This document shows positions 26,801 through 34,764 of a stretch of DNA of 64,000 nucleotides, one piece after another; position 1 is the first letter of the stretch; every line of letters begins with the position of its first letter. The notes beneath the pieces are model-generated. The model searched no databases. It saw nothing but the letters and a program-made list of their open reading frames with translations, and was not told where the DNA came from. Source of the stretch: Nitrospira sp. (GTDB lineage Bacteria > Nitrospirota > Nitrospiria > Nitrospirales > Nitrospiraceae); contig JAFEBH010000020.1 in NCBI GenBank assembly GCA_018242765.1, positions 116,687 through 180,686 on the forward strand, read 5' to 3'. The translations under genes and the position numbers were made by a program.

Positions 26801-27687
26801 GTGTAGACTCTGGTCTCGCCCGGTGCGGCCAAGGAAGAGGGATTCATCCCAACATTCACCCCTTGCGAGTCGATCGAGTCGACAAGACTTAAGCCATTCA
26901 CATGCATCGATGCGTGGCGTGTAGCAGGCTCTTCTCCGTCGATTACATCCCTGATTAGTTCTTTTCCGACATTGCCGTTGTTGCTTCCAGTATCGTTCTT
27001 ATGTTTAGCCCCTTTGGTCTCATCACTCTCATTTCCAATCACCCTGTCTGGATGGGTCAGACGGAATTCCGGATCATTCATTACCTCTTGCCCACCCGCA
27101 GTAGGGGCCAGCAAGTTGGTGAAGGTAACTCGCAAGCAATCCCCCTCATTGGCACGCAAGACTAATGGACGTGGTCGCTTATCAGAACGGAGTTTGACGT
27201 GACCGGCCAATGCAACTTTCTTTTCATCACCTTTTTTGTCCTTAACAATCATGACATCCTGGCCAGCTTGGGGCTTGAGCGGGATATGGATCTCATGATC
27301 ATTCGATAGTGTATCCAAATCTTCGTTTATGATTTCAATGCGATCTTTTGAATCCTGCAGAACCTCATCTTGGAGAACAACATCGCGTCGAAGAGCGTAC
27401 ATAATCCCTGCAGGGTTAAATGATCCGAATCGGTTGTAGTAGTAGACTTGTTCTAGAGCCACTACGTCAGCTGTAATGATCCGCTCGCAAGTTGGTTTTT
27501 CATGCTCATAGGCCTGCTTCATTGGTACATGTGGAGAGGTCATACAACCCCAAATTACAGTTGTCAGGCTTAACAAGAGGGAGGTCAGTCCACACCGCTT
27601 CAAGGATTTCACCCAACCCATGTATGGGACCCTTTTAGAGGGACGACGCTGGTACCTTTTACACATTGCAACGATATACGTCTTCAT
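20830..27687 (-). CDS. Giant multicopper oxidase, predicted exported lipoprotein
   Basis: At about 2285 aa this is several times longer than laccase-type oxidases and resembles the giant multi-cupredoxin oxidases (MnxG/McoA-like) linked to Mn(II) oxidation. Copper motifs include HLHAH (665-669), a full HCHLYPHFAQGM (716-727) for the type 1/trinuclear sites, THDHFGPSSHQHHGFY (about 1300-1314) and FGHNW near H2178, with other histidine-rich segments such as MHVNG and HAGLLDQNTRRHDGAHVGF. A hydrophobic signal ends at Cys48 (VIWGC), implying an exported lipoprotein. The start at 27687 has AAGGAG upstream; an ATG at 27621 would give a more typical signal length. The DNA is visibly more AT-rich than the flanks. 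The substrate (manganese, iron, copper or organic) is not shown by sequence. Confidence 0.9.
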   Translation of the reverse strand: MKTYIVAMCKRYQRRPSKRVPYMGWVKSLKRCGLTSLLLSLTTVIWGCMTSPHVPMKQAYEHEKPTCERIITADVVALEQVYYYNRFGSFNPAGIMYALRRDVVLQDEVLQDSKDRIEIINEDLDTLSNDHEIHIPLKPQAGQDVMIVKDKKGDEKKVALAGHVKLRSDKRPRPLVLRANEGDCLRVTFTNLLAPTAGGQEVMNDPEFRLTHPDRVIGNESDETKGAKHKNDTGSNNGNVGKELIRDVIDGEEPATRHASMHVNGLSLVDSIDSQGVNVGMNPSSLAAPGETRVYTWYAKKEGTYFFYSMGAPAGGEGDGGQLGLGLFGSVNVQPKDAKWYRSQVTHEDLTEATVKLTRYGQPKIDYEKLFEKGNYKGDPILNMLKETRPRNEREVPVGKGRTAPCAKEEYQYEHEEDPVSHLVRWTCVAPAVYEIVHSDLNAVIDIEREDDCDQQGEGHACGKPYREFTVIFHDEVTAVQAFKELDEENSPLSSLRDGMGINYGASGVGPMVVANRKQVGPARDCVECKLEEFFLTSWVNGDPAMVVGYRRDKETGNLVPQCRKNKDGTEKNCQEKGSDHQTAPVILPDGTIFKRLDDESIEKIFPNGTRTKARPEEITFEFPYLYKKEAKYPDDPSNVHHSYLGDPVRFRNMHAGPKETHVFHLHAHQWVEDKHDALSHYLDSQTISPGSTFSYEVHYGGSGNRNLGPGDSIFHCHLYPHFAQGMWELWRTHDVFEDGFSGAKDKNGKFKGGVFDPNKPISETNNPRWRNLPDAEIEEGTPNPAIVPLPRAPLPPVPMVVKQTAKDGKEINEEDASKSFRGYPFYIAAQKGHRPPQPPLDLDGKQDKETLQRHVIVGDKGISKDGINADEPAHVVKDSKGGPAPIPPRQTSSGKPLLYEDGKNLSDYTARRVYRDNQNPDFFGLARQLTIADIRSLPETGTKQENAAMQFHAGILHLEKHHTDKGHPESHDELIKPGNLGWTHTAYNWDAPGYSSCLPDGTCDDEKGTRVFFRVNGGGNVGHEPATGTSRLGDGATGAPFSNPCPKHYIDEFGRVSPVMTREYRAVYIQMDMTVNKAGWHDPQARFPVLEEDVKATLNGSRPTEPLFFRANSGECIVFKATNLIPSNLNLDDFQVYSPTDVIGQHIHLVKFDVTSSDGSGNGWNYEDGTLAADEVRERIIANNAFVKLCKERPESPICPTDPKVKKELSLLKPKTHPIFLKKGELGAKEDGALAGDTRGQCSDITNKEADDRDPIGHPWCGAQTTIQRWWADPVLNGKPGGKSDQRDVKDRTLRTVFTHDHFGPSSHQHHGFYAALVVEPRNSKWSFLDGRDMGGADEKGNPLRVINPETGKEHQDGGPTSYAANIIVRDGGKACLNAKSMECSPHLDNKNSIDRLRTGREFNLAFADFAIVYTSDMKNEDEPEGNRFRPVNPPNHIEGGVLNPEIPGRIPSPEGISTKDPGTQLINYRNEPIPLRIGDWSKPKESSKKDGLVSPWSCLPVMGDVSKKSCFEQKLGDEGDMAHVFSSKLHDYQGYKGASLFTECLLGVCPKDRENEDLKKRTENEKNRIGRQKGDPATPLLQAYDGDRVQIRLIQGAQEEQHVFIMHGARWLAQPDSQNSGYVNAQHIGISEHFEFNDRMLGLSNLPSGVLGHGIEAIKCQKPGEQPCRTDLLLSSAAMDNLWDGQWGLMRIYPAEENNLNLNRIIARLPGNTDKNPFTDALSAPGLDERLDSEAEPPVVKTEKRFVHDPVEAFCKDPTRKEFLQTFSVEARMAKDLLGEKGLVYNKAFGITDPYAILFVEQKNVSAIQSGNRRLEPLILRARAGDCIEVTLVNKLPKEMPDDHRFLMDANPLDDLKFQRWQKTWSYNMLPPIIEGFNFNQVRSSNRVGLHAGLLDQNTRRHDGAHVGFNEDSTIEPNDSKTYLWYAGDLTGRKGGIRERPIEFGVIPLTDQADVIKHPAHGAIGALVIEPQCSEFRVEKVKDKDGEKESSAVATVTWWEPEREGSRDGKYGKAPRCPAKKPNERTKMSTFQKKLDTVLTPGSWTKTDDERFEGVNRFKEFVLLYQDALALQQHGQPMPNLRNGDDAEDSGQKAFNYRTEPLWARLGASAADEPDVMSEYDWSNVLSSRVVHEGCSTPPCDPETPIFEVDAGEPVRFRVVHPGGHPRQHALAIFGHNWSLNPWAYRSSVMGWNEDSPTRFGATNGIGPGRHLNIQTRAGGDCAVKGDYLYRTQEGFMFGGGLWGILRVNKPEDPGWWRPGIHPQNLVKQDDNACKVVLPDANK

Positions 27688-27730
27688 GACTTTCCGCTCC
27701 TTCTCACCAAACATTCTGCTTCAATTCATT

Positions 27731-29386
27731 CTATTGGCTGCAAGCAACACTTGACGGCACTGTTGCCCCTGGCCATGGTTTCAGCTGCCCAATCACCGTG
27801 CTCTCATCCGTGGACCATCCATTTACAAGGAAAGCCAGACACTCAAAATTCAGAGGCGGCAGGGGGCCGCCCTGTACCCCGGTTGGCTCAGGGAAAATAT
27901 ACTCCCCGATCGGCGCCGCATAGATCCCAGGTGGATCCGGTTTGTCACTACCGTCAGCCAATGGCACATTCCCATCGATACGCACCATCAGTTCTCGGGT
28001 TGCGCCTCTAGTGCCTGTTGAATCGAACAGAACCAACGCACGCTTTCCAGTGATATAACGAAACCGCCCATACACCGCCTGATCTTTCGGGGCTGGGCCA
28101 AGACGCCTTACCTTCGGCTTTAGCGAAACTCCTCCTCCAATGACCGGATAATCAAGCGCATAGACATGGACCGAATCAATCCGTGATGGATCGGTCAAGA
28201 ATCCTTCGATCTTGATCCGATCTTGGCACTCAGCCGAAGTCCCTGCACAGATCGCCAGTGGGCCCATCGTCCCAATTAACGATTCATCCAGAGTTATGTA
28301 GGCAGGATCTGCACCAGGCTTCGTATAGATCCCCACATTCGCGACCATGGTATGCACCGAAACAAACTCCCCACCTGCATCCTTCGCATGAGTACCGGCA
28401 TACGTGACGTAATCACCGATCACGAAAGGCGCTTGTTCATTCTGGTTGCATTGTCCAGGCCCTAAACCACATGCAGGAATGGGTACGTTGCCAAAATTAG
28501 CGGGAGGGTTGAGATCGACATTATTCATAACAAAAGTGGTTCGAAACCGACCATTACCTGAATCAACAGGGCGATTCCCTGCAGGACATTTGAGGTCGGT
28601 ACTCGTTTTGGTTGCTGGATTTATTGAACGGGGTACACACATGGGATAGCCGGTAAGTGCATGAATAGTGGGATTATCCTGGTCTACCTGAAATCGAGCA
28701 TCTGGATAACGAGCATCAGAGGAATTCCCACCTGGACCAAACTGTTGCTCATTTGAGAGTCCGTAGCGACCTGTTCCACCAGTAGTAATGGCCGGATCGT
28801 TCACACGCAGTCGCGTATCACCAGCTTGGACCGATGTCGCGTTTGGATTAGCGCCCACATGTATAACCCCATCGGGATCGATCTGATGAATGTATCCCGC
28901 ACTATTATTGAGCGATTGCTGGGAGATACTGACTAAACCCGCAACATATGTATCAGTGCAACTCGGCGGTATTGTGGGCGGCGTTGTGGGGAGGCACACA
29001 ATGTTACCATCAATTGACACTTCGAAGGCCGCAAGCGGTTTGGGATCATCGTTAAGTGCCAGACCCGAATTCTTGTTAGTGAGTGATGGTCCTGTGGCCT
29101 CCTTAAAAATCTGTTGGGGAAACTTATAGGCGGCAGGCATAGTCACCACTAGATTTTGAGGAATACGGATACTGATCCCATTAACGACCATCCGTGCCTC
29201 AGAAAATGGAAGAGCTGCTACAGGGTCGGCAATTTTGTTACCAGCACTATCTACCAGTTCGAAGGTCTCCAAATGGCCTATTATCTGAAACGGTGTAGCG
29301 GTCTGTGCATTCACTGAGACGGCCATCCCAACAAATCCAAGCATTGCAAATCCCCCGACGAATTGAACAACACGCTGTCGCTTCAT
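27731..29386 (-). CDS. Secreted protein of unknown function, partner of the giant oxidase
   Basis: The 551-aa product has a signal peptide (about 1-28, ending SVNAQ) and begins its mature part with FQIIGHLETFELVDSAGNKIADP, followed by ARMVVNGISIRIPQNLVVTMPAAY. It is rich in proline, glycine and asparagine with several paired cysteines (for example CLPTTPPTIPPSC and CGLGPGQC), suggesting a disulfide-bonded beta-structured surface or periplasmic protein. No catalytic motif was recognised. It is the first gene of the operon, preceded by a GGGGGA ribosome-binding site and by a sigma-54 promoter. Confidence 0.75.
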   Translation of the reverse strand: MKRQRVVQFVGGFAMLGFVGMAVSVNAQTATPFQIIGHLETFELVDSAGNKIADPVAALPFSEARMVVNGISIRIPQNLVVTMPAAYKFPQQIFKEATGPSLTNKNSGLALNDDPKPLAAFEVSIDGNIVCLPTTPPTIPPSCTDTYVAGLVSISQQSLNNSAGYIHQIDPDGVIHVGANPNATSVQAGDTRLRVNDPAITTGGTGRYGLSNEQQFGPGGNSSDARYPDARFQVDQDNPTIHALTGYPMCVPRSINPATKTSTDLKCPAGNRPVDSGNGRFRTTFVMNNVDLNPPANFGNVPIPACGLGPGQCNQNEQAPFVIGDYVTYAGTHAKDAGGEFVSVHTMVANVGIYTKPGADPAYITLDESLIGTMGPLAICAGTSAECQDRIKIEGFLTDPSRIDSVHVYALDYPVIGGGVSLKPKVRRLGPAPKDQAVYGRFRYITGKRALVLFDSTGTRGATRELMVRIDGNVPLADGSDKPDPPGIYAAPIGEYIFPEPTGVQGGPLPPLNFECLAFLVNGWSTDESTVIGQLKPWPGATVPSSVACSQ

Positions 29387-29542
29387 GGGTTCCCCCTTCG
29401 CATTAGGTCGTCACAACGGATGTCTTTGGGTTTTCTTTACTCTTGGTTTCCAGAATTGGTTGCCTCACGATCATGTGAGCCGGCCCTTTTATACCTATCA
29501 GTAGATATCTGGCAAGTGTTCTTACGTGTGTGACGCGAAACG

Positions 29543-29559
29543 ATGCAAACTCGATGCCA
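29543..29559 (-). promoter_or_regulatory. Sigma-54 promoter of the giant oxidase operon
   Basis: On the minus strand the sequence is TGGCATCGAGTTTGCAT, an almost ideal -24/-12 element (TGGCA-N6-TTGCA, GG and GC 10 nt apart). The predicted start is near 29532, giving a leader of about 145 nt before the gene at 29386. Confidence 0.78.
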
Positions 29560-29658
29560 TGGCAAGTTGCCGGTAAGGGCGAGAATCCTGCGCTGTTGTT
29601 CTAACGGTTACAGAGAGGTGAGAGAGAACTGAACACCATGCTAGATGAGGTCCGAGCT

Positions 29659-29697
29659 GAATCGAAAAAGATACAGGGAGTGAATCTGAATAGATAC
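29659..29697. promoter_or_regulatory. Tandem activator boxes upstream of the oxidase operon
   Basis: GAATCGAAAAAGATAC (29659-29674) and GAATCTGAATAGATAC (29682-29697) are 23 bp apart and lie about 110-130 bp upstream of the sigma-54 promoter. The first box plus its flank (29659-29678) matches the nirK box region 11954-11973 at 18 of 20 positions. No gene was found in 29387-29760 other than these control sites. Confidence 0.72.
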
Positions 29698-29760
29698 GTA
29701 TGGAGTCTCAAAGTATGACAGGACTACCAGGCAGTGGCGCACTCTTTCACAGCCCCTTGC

Positions 29761-32178
29761 CTATCGTAGCTTTGCCACGGTCACGCCATCGCCTCCTTCG
29801 GCCCGATCACCAGGGCGAAACGCTGCCACGTAGGGGGACGATTTCAAATAGTCTCGTAGGGCGGACTTGAGCCGGCCGGTTCCGTGGCCATGAATGACAC
29901 GAAGGAACGGCGCGCCATCGAGGGTCGCTCGATCCAACGCCGCCACAACCCGATCCAGGGCCTCATCCACGGCTTGGCCTCGTACATCCACGACGGTCTG
30001 CTCACCTAACCCTAGTCCTGTATCTGTCGTACTCCGGTGAAGGGGTAATGCTGCGGCAGTCGGTTGAGGCGGCCCAGAACACGGCTCACCGACGATCCCA
30101 ACGAGGTTCGAGACGGTGGCTAAGATCTCCCCTTCTCCGACTTTGACACGAACCCGTTTCTTTCCTTGTGGTATCTCCAGCAAAGTTCCTGTCATGCCCA
30201 AGCCTGCAATCTCCACCGTATCGCCGATAGCAAGCCGTTCGATCGGAATCGGCTCGTTCGGCGGTGTAAGCTCCTGCCTGCTCTTCGTCTCTAACTCACG
30301 CAGCCGCTCTTTCGTCTCCTTCACCTTGATGAGCTTCTGTTCGCGCTTCAGGGAGTCGACCGTCGCTTGAACCTCGGCCCGAGCCCGTTGAAACTGCTCG
30401 CCAAGTTTCTTTTTAAGCCCCCGTCGAGCTTCCTGCTCCGCGGCTTCCAGTTGGGCTCGCAACGCGTGGGCTTCGCGTGCCGCTTGTTCGGCTTCTTGCC
30501 TCGACCGCTTGGTCTGTTCTCGATCCTCGGCAAGCTGGCGCTGTTTGCGCTGCAAATCCGCCATCAATTCATCGAGTCGGTAGTTCTGGCGATGGAGGCG
30601 CCTCCTCGCGTCATTCACCAGACACTCATCCATGCCGAGGCGCCCGGCAATCTCAAGTGCTGACGAGCCACCCGGAATACCCATGAACAATCGATAGGTC
30701 GGGGCCAACTGTTCAACATCGAATCCCACACTGGCGTTCCCAAAACCAGGAGTCGTTTGTGCGAGCTCTTTGAGCGCCCCGTAATGCGTCGTGGCCACGA
30801 CTTTCATATTGAGTTCCGCCAAACGACAGAGCAACGCCTCCGCCAATGCAGCCCCTTCTTGGGGGTCCGTCGAAGTCACCGGTTCATCAAGCAGTACCAA
30901 CGAACACGGTGCAGCCGGAGGCTCGGTCGTCGAACAGGCGGCATGCTCAGTGAGGAGCCGGATCATCTGTGTCATATGGGCCGAAAAACTGGAGAGATCG
31001 CGACTCAAATCCTGAGCATCACCGATATCGGCATAGAGATCGGTAAAGAGAGCCATCTCCGACTCCGGCGCGCAGGGAAGATGCAGCCCTGCGCGGACCA
31101 TGAGTGCAAAGAGCCCGACGATCTTGAGTGTGACGGTCTTCCCACCCGTATTCGGCCCCGAGATTACGAGCACCCGAACCGTTTCATCCAAGTCGATATC
31201 GTTCGCAACAACCTCATCCTTCGTAAGCAGCAGGAGCGGGTGCCGGGCCTGCTTGAGGATGACGCGACCGGACTCATTCAAGGCGACAGGATGACATTTC
31301 AGTCGACGACTCACCTCGGCCCTGGCCTTGATGACATCGCACTGGGCCAACACCTCAATCCCCTGGTTGATCACATCTGCCTTGGAGGCGACGACAGCAC
31401 TCAGCTCCCGTAGGATACGCTGCACCTCCCGCTCGATCTCCAAATCCGCCACCTTGATGGAATTGTTCAGCTCCACCAATTCCCGTGGCTCAAGAAAGAC
31501 AGTGGCTCCACTCGCAGACACATCATGAACGATCCCAGGAATTCGCCCCCTCATGTCCGCCTTCACCGGTATGACATAACGCCCTTCTCGCTGAGCAAAA
31601 TACGACTCTTGCAACACCTCTTCATATCGCCGCGAATGGAGGATCCGCTCGAGGTGGTCCCGCATCTCTTGCTTCAATCCCTGGGCGTGATGCGTTACGC
31701 GGCGCAATTCCGGCGAGGCCGTCTCTTTCATGGCTCCATCCGGGTGGATAGCCCCCTCGATCGCCCGCAACACTCCCTGCAGAGCCTTCGTGGCACGAAG
31801 CGGCTCCAAAACCTGCGCCAACCGTTGCGTCTCGCCCTTGTGAGATTCCGCATAGCGTTCCAGTTCAGCCATCACGGTCAGCACGATGACACAATCCCGC
31901 AATTCACTGCTCTCGAGCACACCGCCTTTGGACGCACGACGCAATGGTTCACGAATATCAGGGAAGCCCAGCGCAGGGACCGGATCACTCCCTTCAAGCC
32001 ATGCAACCATCTCGCTCGTCTCCTGTTGCCGTCGACGGGCATCCGCAAGCTCGCTGGCCAGTGACAGTGACCGGCATCGAGATCCCCCGATCGCCGACTG
32101 CGCGTGGAGGGCCAGAAACTCGAGCACACGCGGCCACTCCAATGCCTGCGTCGCTTGATCGAATAATGTTCGGCTCAT
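29761..32178 (-). CDS. mutS2: MutS2-family ATPase with Smr domain
   Basis: The 805-aa protein has the MutS2 layout: core and clamp helices, an ATPase with Walker A GPNTGGKT at about 344-351, a long coiled coil (about 520-640) and a C-terminal Smr endonuclease domain containing VDVRGQ and IHGHGTGRLK. Family members act in suppressing recombination or rescuing collided ribosomes. The Walker B region reads LLDEPVTSTDPQEGAAL where LLDELGxGTDPxEGAAL is usual; the catalytic DE and TDP remain. It is divergent from gap. Confidence 0.93.
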   Translation of the reverse strand: MSRTLFDQATQALEWPRVLEFLALHAQSAIGGSRCRSLSLASELADARRRQQETSEMVAWLEGSDPVPALGFPDIREPLRRASKGGVLESSELRDCVIVLTVMAELERYAESHKGETQRLAQVLEPLRATKALQGVLRAIEGAIHPDGAMKETASPELRRVTHHAQGLKQEMRDHLERILHSRRYEEVLQESYFAQREGRYVIPVKADMRGRIPGIVHDVSASGATVFLEPRELVELNNSIKVADLEIEREVQRILRELSAVVASKADVINQGIEVLAQCDVIKARAEVSRRLKCHPVALNESGRVILKQARHPLLLLTKDEVVANDIDLDETVRVLVISGPNTGGKTVTLKIVGLFALMVRAGLHLPCAPESEMALFTDLYADIGDAQDLSRDLSSFSAHMTQMIRLLTEHAACSTTEPPAAPCSLVLLDEPVTSTDPQEGAALAEALLCRLAELNMKVVATTHYGALKELAQTTPGFGNASVGFDVEQLAPTYRLFMGIPGGSSALEIAGRLGMDECLVNDARRRLHRQNYRLDELMADLQRKQRQLAEDREQTKRSRQEAEQAAREAHALRAQLEAAEQEARRGLKKKLGEQFQRARAEVQATVDSLKREQKLIKVKETKERLRELETKSRQELTPPNEPIPIERLAIGDTVEIAGLGMTGTLLEIPQGKKRVRVKVGEGEILATVSNLVGIVGEPCSGPPQPTAAALPLHRSTTDTGLGLGEQTVVDVRGQAVDEALDRVVAALDRATLDGAPFLRVIHGHGTGRLKSALRDYLKSSPYVAAFRPGDRAEGGDGVTVAKLR

Positions 32179-32317
32179 TGGTCAGATACCCCGTCGTTCG
32201 ACAGACCTCAGAACTCTAGCCTTCCAGAAGAACCGGAAGCAACTCCTGCAGTCTCGACAGACTCCGAAGCCCGCAGATTGTCATATCGTTTTCGCCAGAA
32301 ACACCCGTCGTTCTATC

Positions 32318-32347
32318 TTGACAACAAGGAGAAGGCATCGATAGTAT
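32318..32347 (+). promoter_or_regulatory. Sigma-70-type promoter of the glycolytic operon
   Basis: TTGACA at 32318-32323 is followed, after 18 nt, by TAGTAT at 32342-32347, upstream of gap. The -35 element is a perfect consensus. Confidence 0.6.
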
Positions 32348-32411
32348 CCGTTTTTGTGCGGTACCACCTGTCTGTTTTCAATCAACATATTTGCCTGTAG
32401 AGGAATACACC

Positions 32412-33425
32412 ATGGCCATTCGTATCGGAATCAATGGATTTGGACGTATCGGGCGTAACGTGCTGCGCGCATCAATGGGGGACAAGGACCTGCAGATTGT
32501 CGCGATCAACGATCTCACGGACGCTAACACGCTTGCCTACCTGCTCAAATACGATTCCGTCCATGGAACCTTGCCGGCGACCGTCGAGGCCAAAGAGGAT
32601 CAGATCCTCGTCGATGGGAACCCGATCAAAGTGCTGGCCGTGAAAGATCCTAAAGAACTGCCCTGGAAGGCGTTGGACGTGGACGTCGTCATCGAATCGA
32701 CCGGTCGATTTACTGACCGTGAATCAGCGGGCAAACACCTGTCCGCCGGTGCCAAGCACGTGATTATTTCAGCCCCCGCCAAAGATCCTGATGTGACGAT
32801 CGTCCTTGGCGTGAACGATGAAAAGTTCGATCCCAAGTCCCACCACATCGTCTCCAATGCCTCCTGCACGACAAACTGCCTTGCCCCGGTGGCCAAAGTC
32901 TTGCTGGAAAATTTCGGAATCAAGCACGGCATCATGACCACTATCCACTCCTATACCAACGACCAGCAACTCTTGGATCTGCCCCACAAGGATCTTCGTC
33001 GTGCCCGTGCTGCCGGCATGTCGATGATCCCGACCAGCACAGGAGCCGCCAAGGCGCTCCACCTCGTCATCCCTGAACTCAAGGGCAAATTGGACGGGCT
33101 GGCCATTCGAGTCCCAACCCCGAATGTGTCGCTGGTTGACCTGACAGTGGAAACTGAAAAGGATTGCGATATCTCCTCCGTGAACGCCGCTTTCAAAAAG
33201 GCCGCAGATGGCCCCCTCAAGGGTATTCTCAAGTATTCAGAAGATCCGATCGTCTCAATCGACCAAAAAGGCGATGCTCACTCCGCGACCGTCGATGCCC
33301 CGCTGACTAATGTCGTCGACAAACGCCTGGTCAAGGTGACGGCCTGGTACGACAACGAATGGGGGTATTCCTGCCGTGTCCGCGATCTTGTGAAGGTCTT
33401 GGCGGGGAAATCAGCGACTCGCTAA
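32412..33425 (+). CDS. gap: Glyceraldehyde-3-phosphate dehydrogenase
   Basis: The 337-aa enzyme interconverts glyceraldehyde-3-phosphate and 1,3-bisphosphoglycerate. GINGFGRIGR (7-16) begins the Rossmann fold, INDLTD includes the Asp that favours NAD, and the catalytic Cys152 is in SNASCTTNCLAP. An AGAGGA ribosome-binding site supports the start at 32412. It is the first gene of a gap-pgk-tpiA-secG unit. Confidence 0.96.
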   Translation: MAIRIGINGFGRIGRNVLRASMGDKDLQIVAINDLTDANTLAYLLKYDSVHGTLPATVEAKEDQILVDGNPIKVLAVKDPKELPWKALDVDVVIESTGRFTDRESAGKHLSAGAKHVIISAPAKDPDVTIVLGVNDEKFDPKSHHIVSNASCTTNCLAPVAKVLLENFGIKHGIMTTIHSYTNDQQLLDLPHKDLRRARAAGMSMIPTSTGAAKALHLVIPELKGKLDGLAIRVPTPNVSLVDLTVETEKDCDISSVNAAFKKAADGPLKGILKYSEDPIVSIDQKGDAHSATVDAPLTNVVDKRLVKVTAWYDNEWGYSCRVRDLVKVLAGKSATR

Positions 33426-33525
33426 GGATCCATCGAAGAGCCATGTACGCAGGTCTGTACTCAGAACAGTCATTATTCAGCGAACCCCGCTTCACACTGA
33501 CCGACCTTAACTGAAGGAGCGCTTC

Positions 33526-34725
33526 ATGAACTTGCACAAAAAGACGATCGACGATGTGCAACTTCGTGGCAAGCGTGTCATCATTCGGGCCGATTTCAAT
33601 GTCCCGCTCGATGAATCGCTCCACATCACGGATGACACCCGCATTCGCTCGACGCTGCCCACGCTCAATCGCGTCGTTGATGAGGGCGCCAAAGTCATTC
33701 TCTGTTCACATCTTGGCCGACCGAAGGGGACCTTCGAGCCCAAATACAGTCTCGCTCCTGTCGCCAAACGCTTGGGGCGACTGCTTGGCAAAGAAGTACT
33801 TTTCGCTCCGGATTGCATGGGACCGGCCGTTGAAAAGCTGGTCGCCAAAATGAAGGACGGGGATGTGCTCTTGCTTGAAAACCTCCGGTTTCATGCCGGC
33901 GAAGAAAAAAACGACGATGGCTTCGCAAAGGCCCTGGCCTCGCTGGGGGATGTGTTCATCAACGACGCCTTTGGAGCAGCACACCGTGCCCACGCCTCGA
34001 CGGTCGGCATTACGAAATACATCAAAGATGCCGCGGCAGGGGCCCTGCTCAAGAAGGAGATCGAGTACCTGGAAGGAGCCGTTGCGAATCCCGTACGACC
34101 ATTTGCCGCCATCCTGGGAGGGGCCAAGGTGTCCGGGAAAATCGGAGTTATTGAAAATCTCGGCAAGAAAGTGGACAAGGTCATCATCGGCGGTGGTATG
34201 GCCTTCACCTTCTTGAAGGCTAAAGGCATGGAGATCGGCAATTCTCTCTGCGAAATGGACATGCTGGATTTCGCGCGAGGCATCGAGGACCATGCCCTCT
34301 CCCGTGGAGTCAAATTTTATCTCCCCGTCGACTGTGTGGTCGCGGCTAGTCGAGAGGTCGGTGCAGAAACCAAGATCGTCCCTGTTCAGGAGATTCCGAA
34401 AGGGTGGTACGCCCTCGACATTGGCCCGGCCTCCGTCAAACTCTTCAATGAGGCGGTCCAAAACGCCAAGACCATCCTGTGGAACGGACCGATGGGTGTC
34501 TTTGAAATCGACGCCTACGCAAGGGGGACCTTAGCCATGGCCCATGCCATCGCCGATGCGTACGCCCTCACGATCGTCGGTGGCGGTGAAACAGCCCTCG
34601 CCGTTCATCGAGCCGGGGTGTCAGAGAACATGTCATTTATCTCGACCGGTGGTGGCGCAGCTCTGGAACTGCTGGAAGGCAAGACGTTGCCTGGCCTTGC
34701 AGCATTGCCGGATCGACAGAATTAA
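33526..34725 (+). CDS. pgk: Phosphoglycerate kinase
   Basis: The 399-aa enzyme transfers phosphate from 1,3-bisphosphoglycerate to ADP. Recognisable features are RADFNVPLDE near the N-terminus, the substrate-binding CSHLGRPKG, the hinge LGGAKVSGKIGVIENL and the C-terminal nucleotide-binding VGGGETALAV and STGGGAALELLEGK. GAAGGAG precedes the ATG. It lies 100 bp after gap and 39 bp before tpiA. Confidence 0.96.
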   Translation: MNLHKKTIDDVQLRGKRVIIRADFNVPLDESLHITDDTRIRSTLPTLNRVVDEGAKVILCSHLGRPKGTFEPKYSLAPVAKRLGRLLGKEVLFAPDCMGPAVEKLVAKMKDGDVLLLENLRFHAGEEKNDDGFAKALASLGDVFINDAFGAAHRAHASTVGITKYIKDAAAGALLKKEIEYLEGAVANPVRPFAAILGGAKVSGKIGVIENLGKKVDKVIIGGGMAFTFLKAKGMEIGNSLCEMDMLDFARGIEDHALSRGVKFYLPVDCVVAASREVGAETKIVPVQEIPKGWYALDIGPASVKLFNEAVQNAKTILWNGPMGVFEIDAYARGTLAMAHAIADAYALTIVGGGETALAVHRAGVSENMSFISTGGGAALELLEGKTLPGLAALPDRQN

Positions 34726-34764
34726 CGACTATTCCTCCATACAATCTCAACCTCAGGAAACCCT

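Noticed and set aside
33706..34461. Long open frame antisense to pgk
   Set aside because: It is a shadow of a highly conserved enzyme gene, lacks a ribosome-binding site and shows no family motifs.
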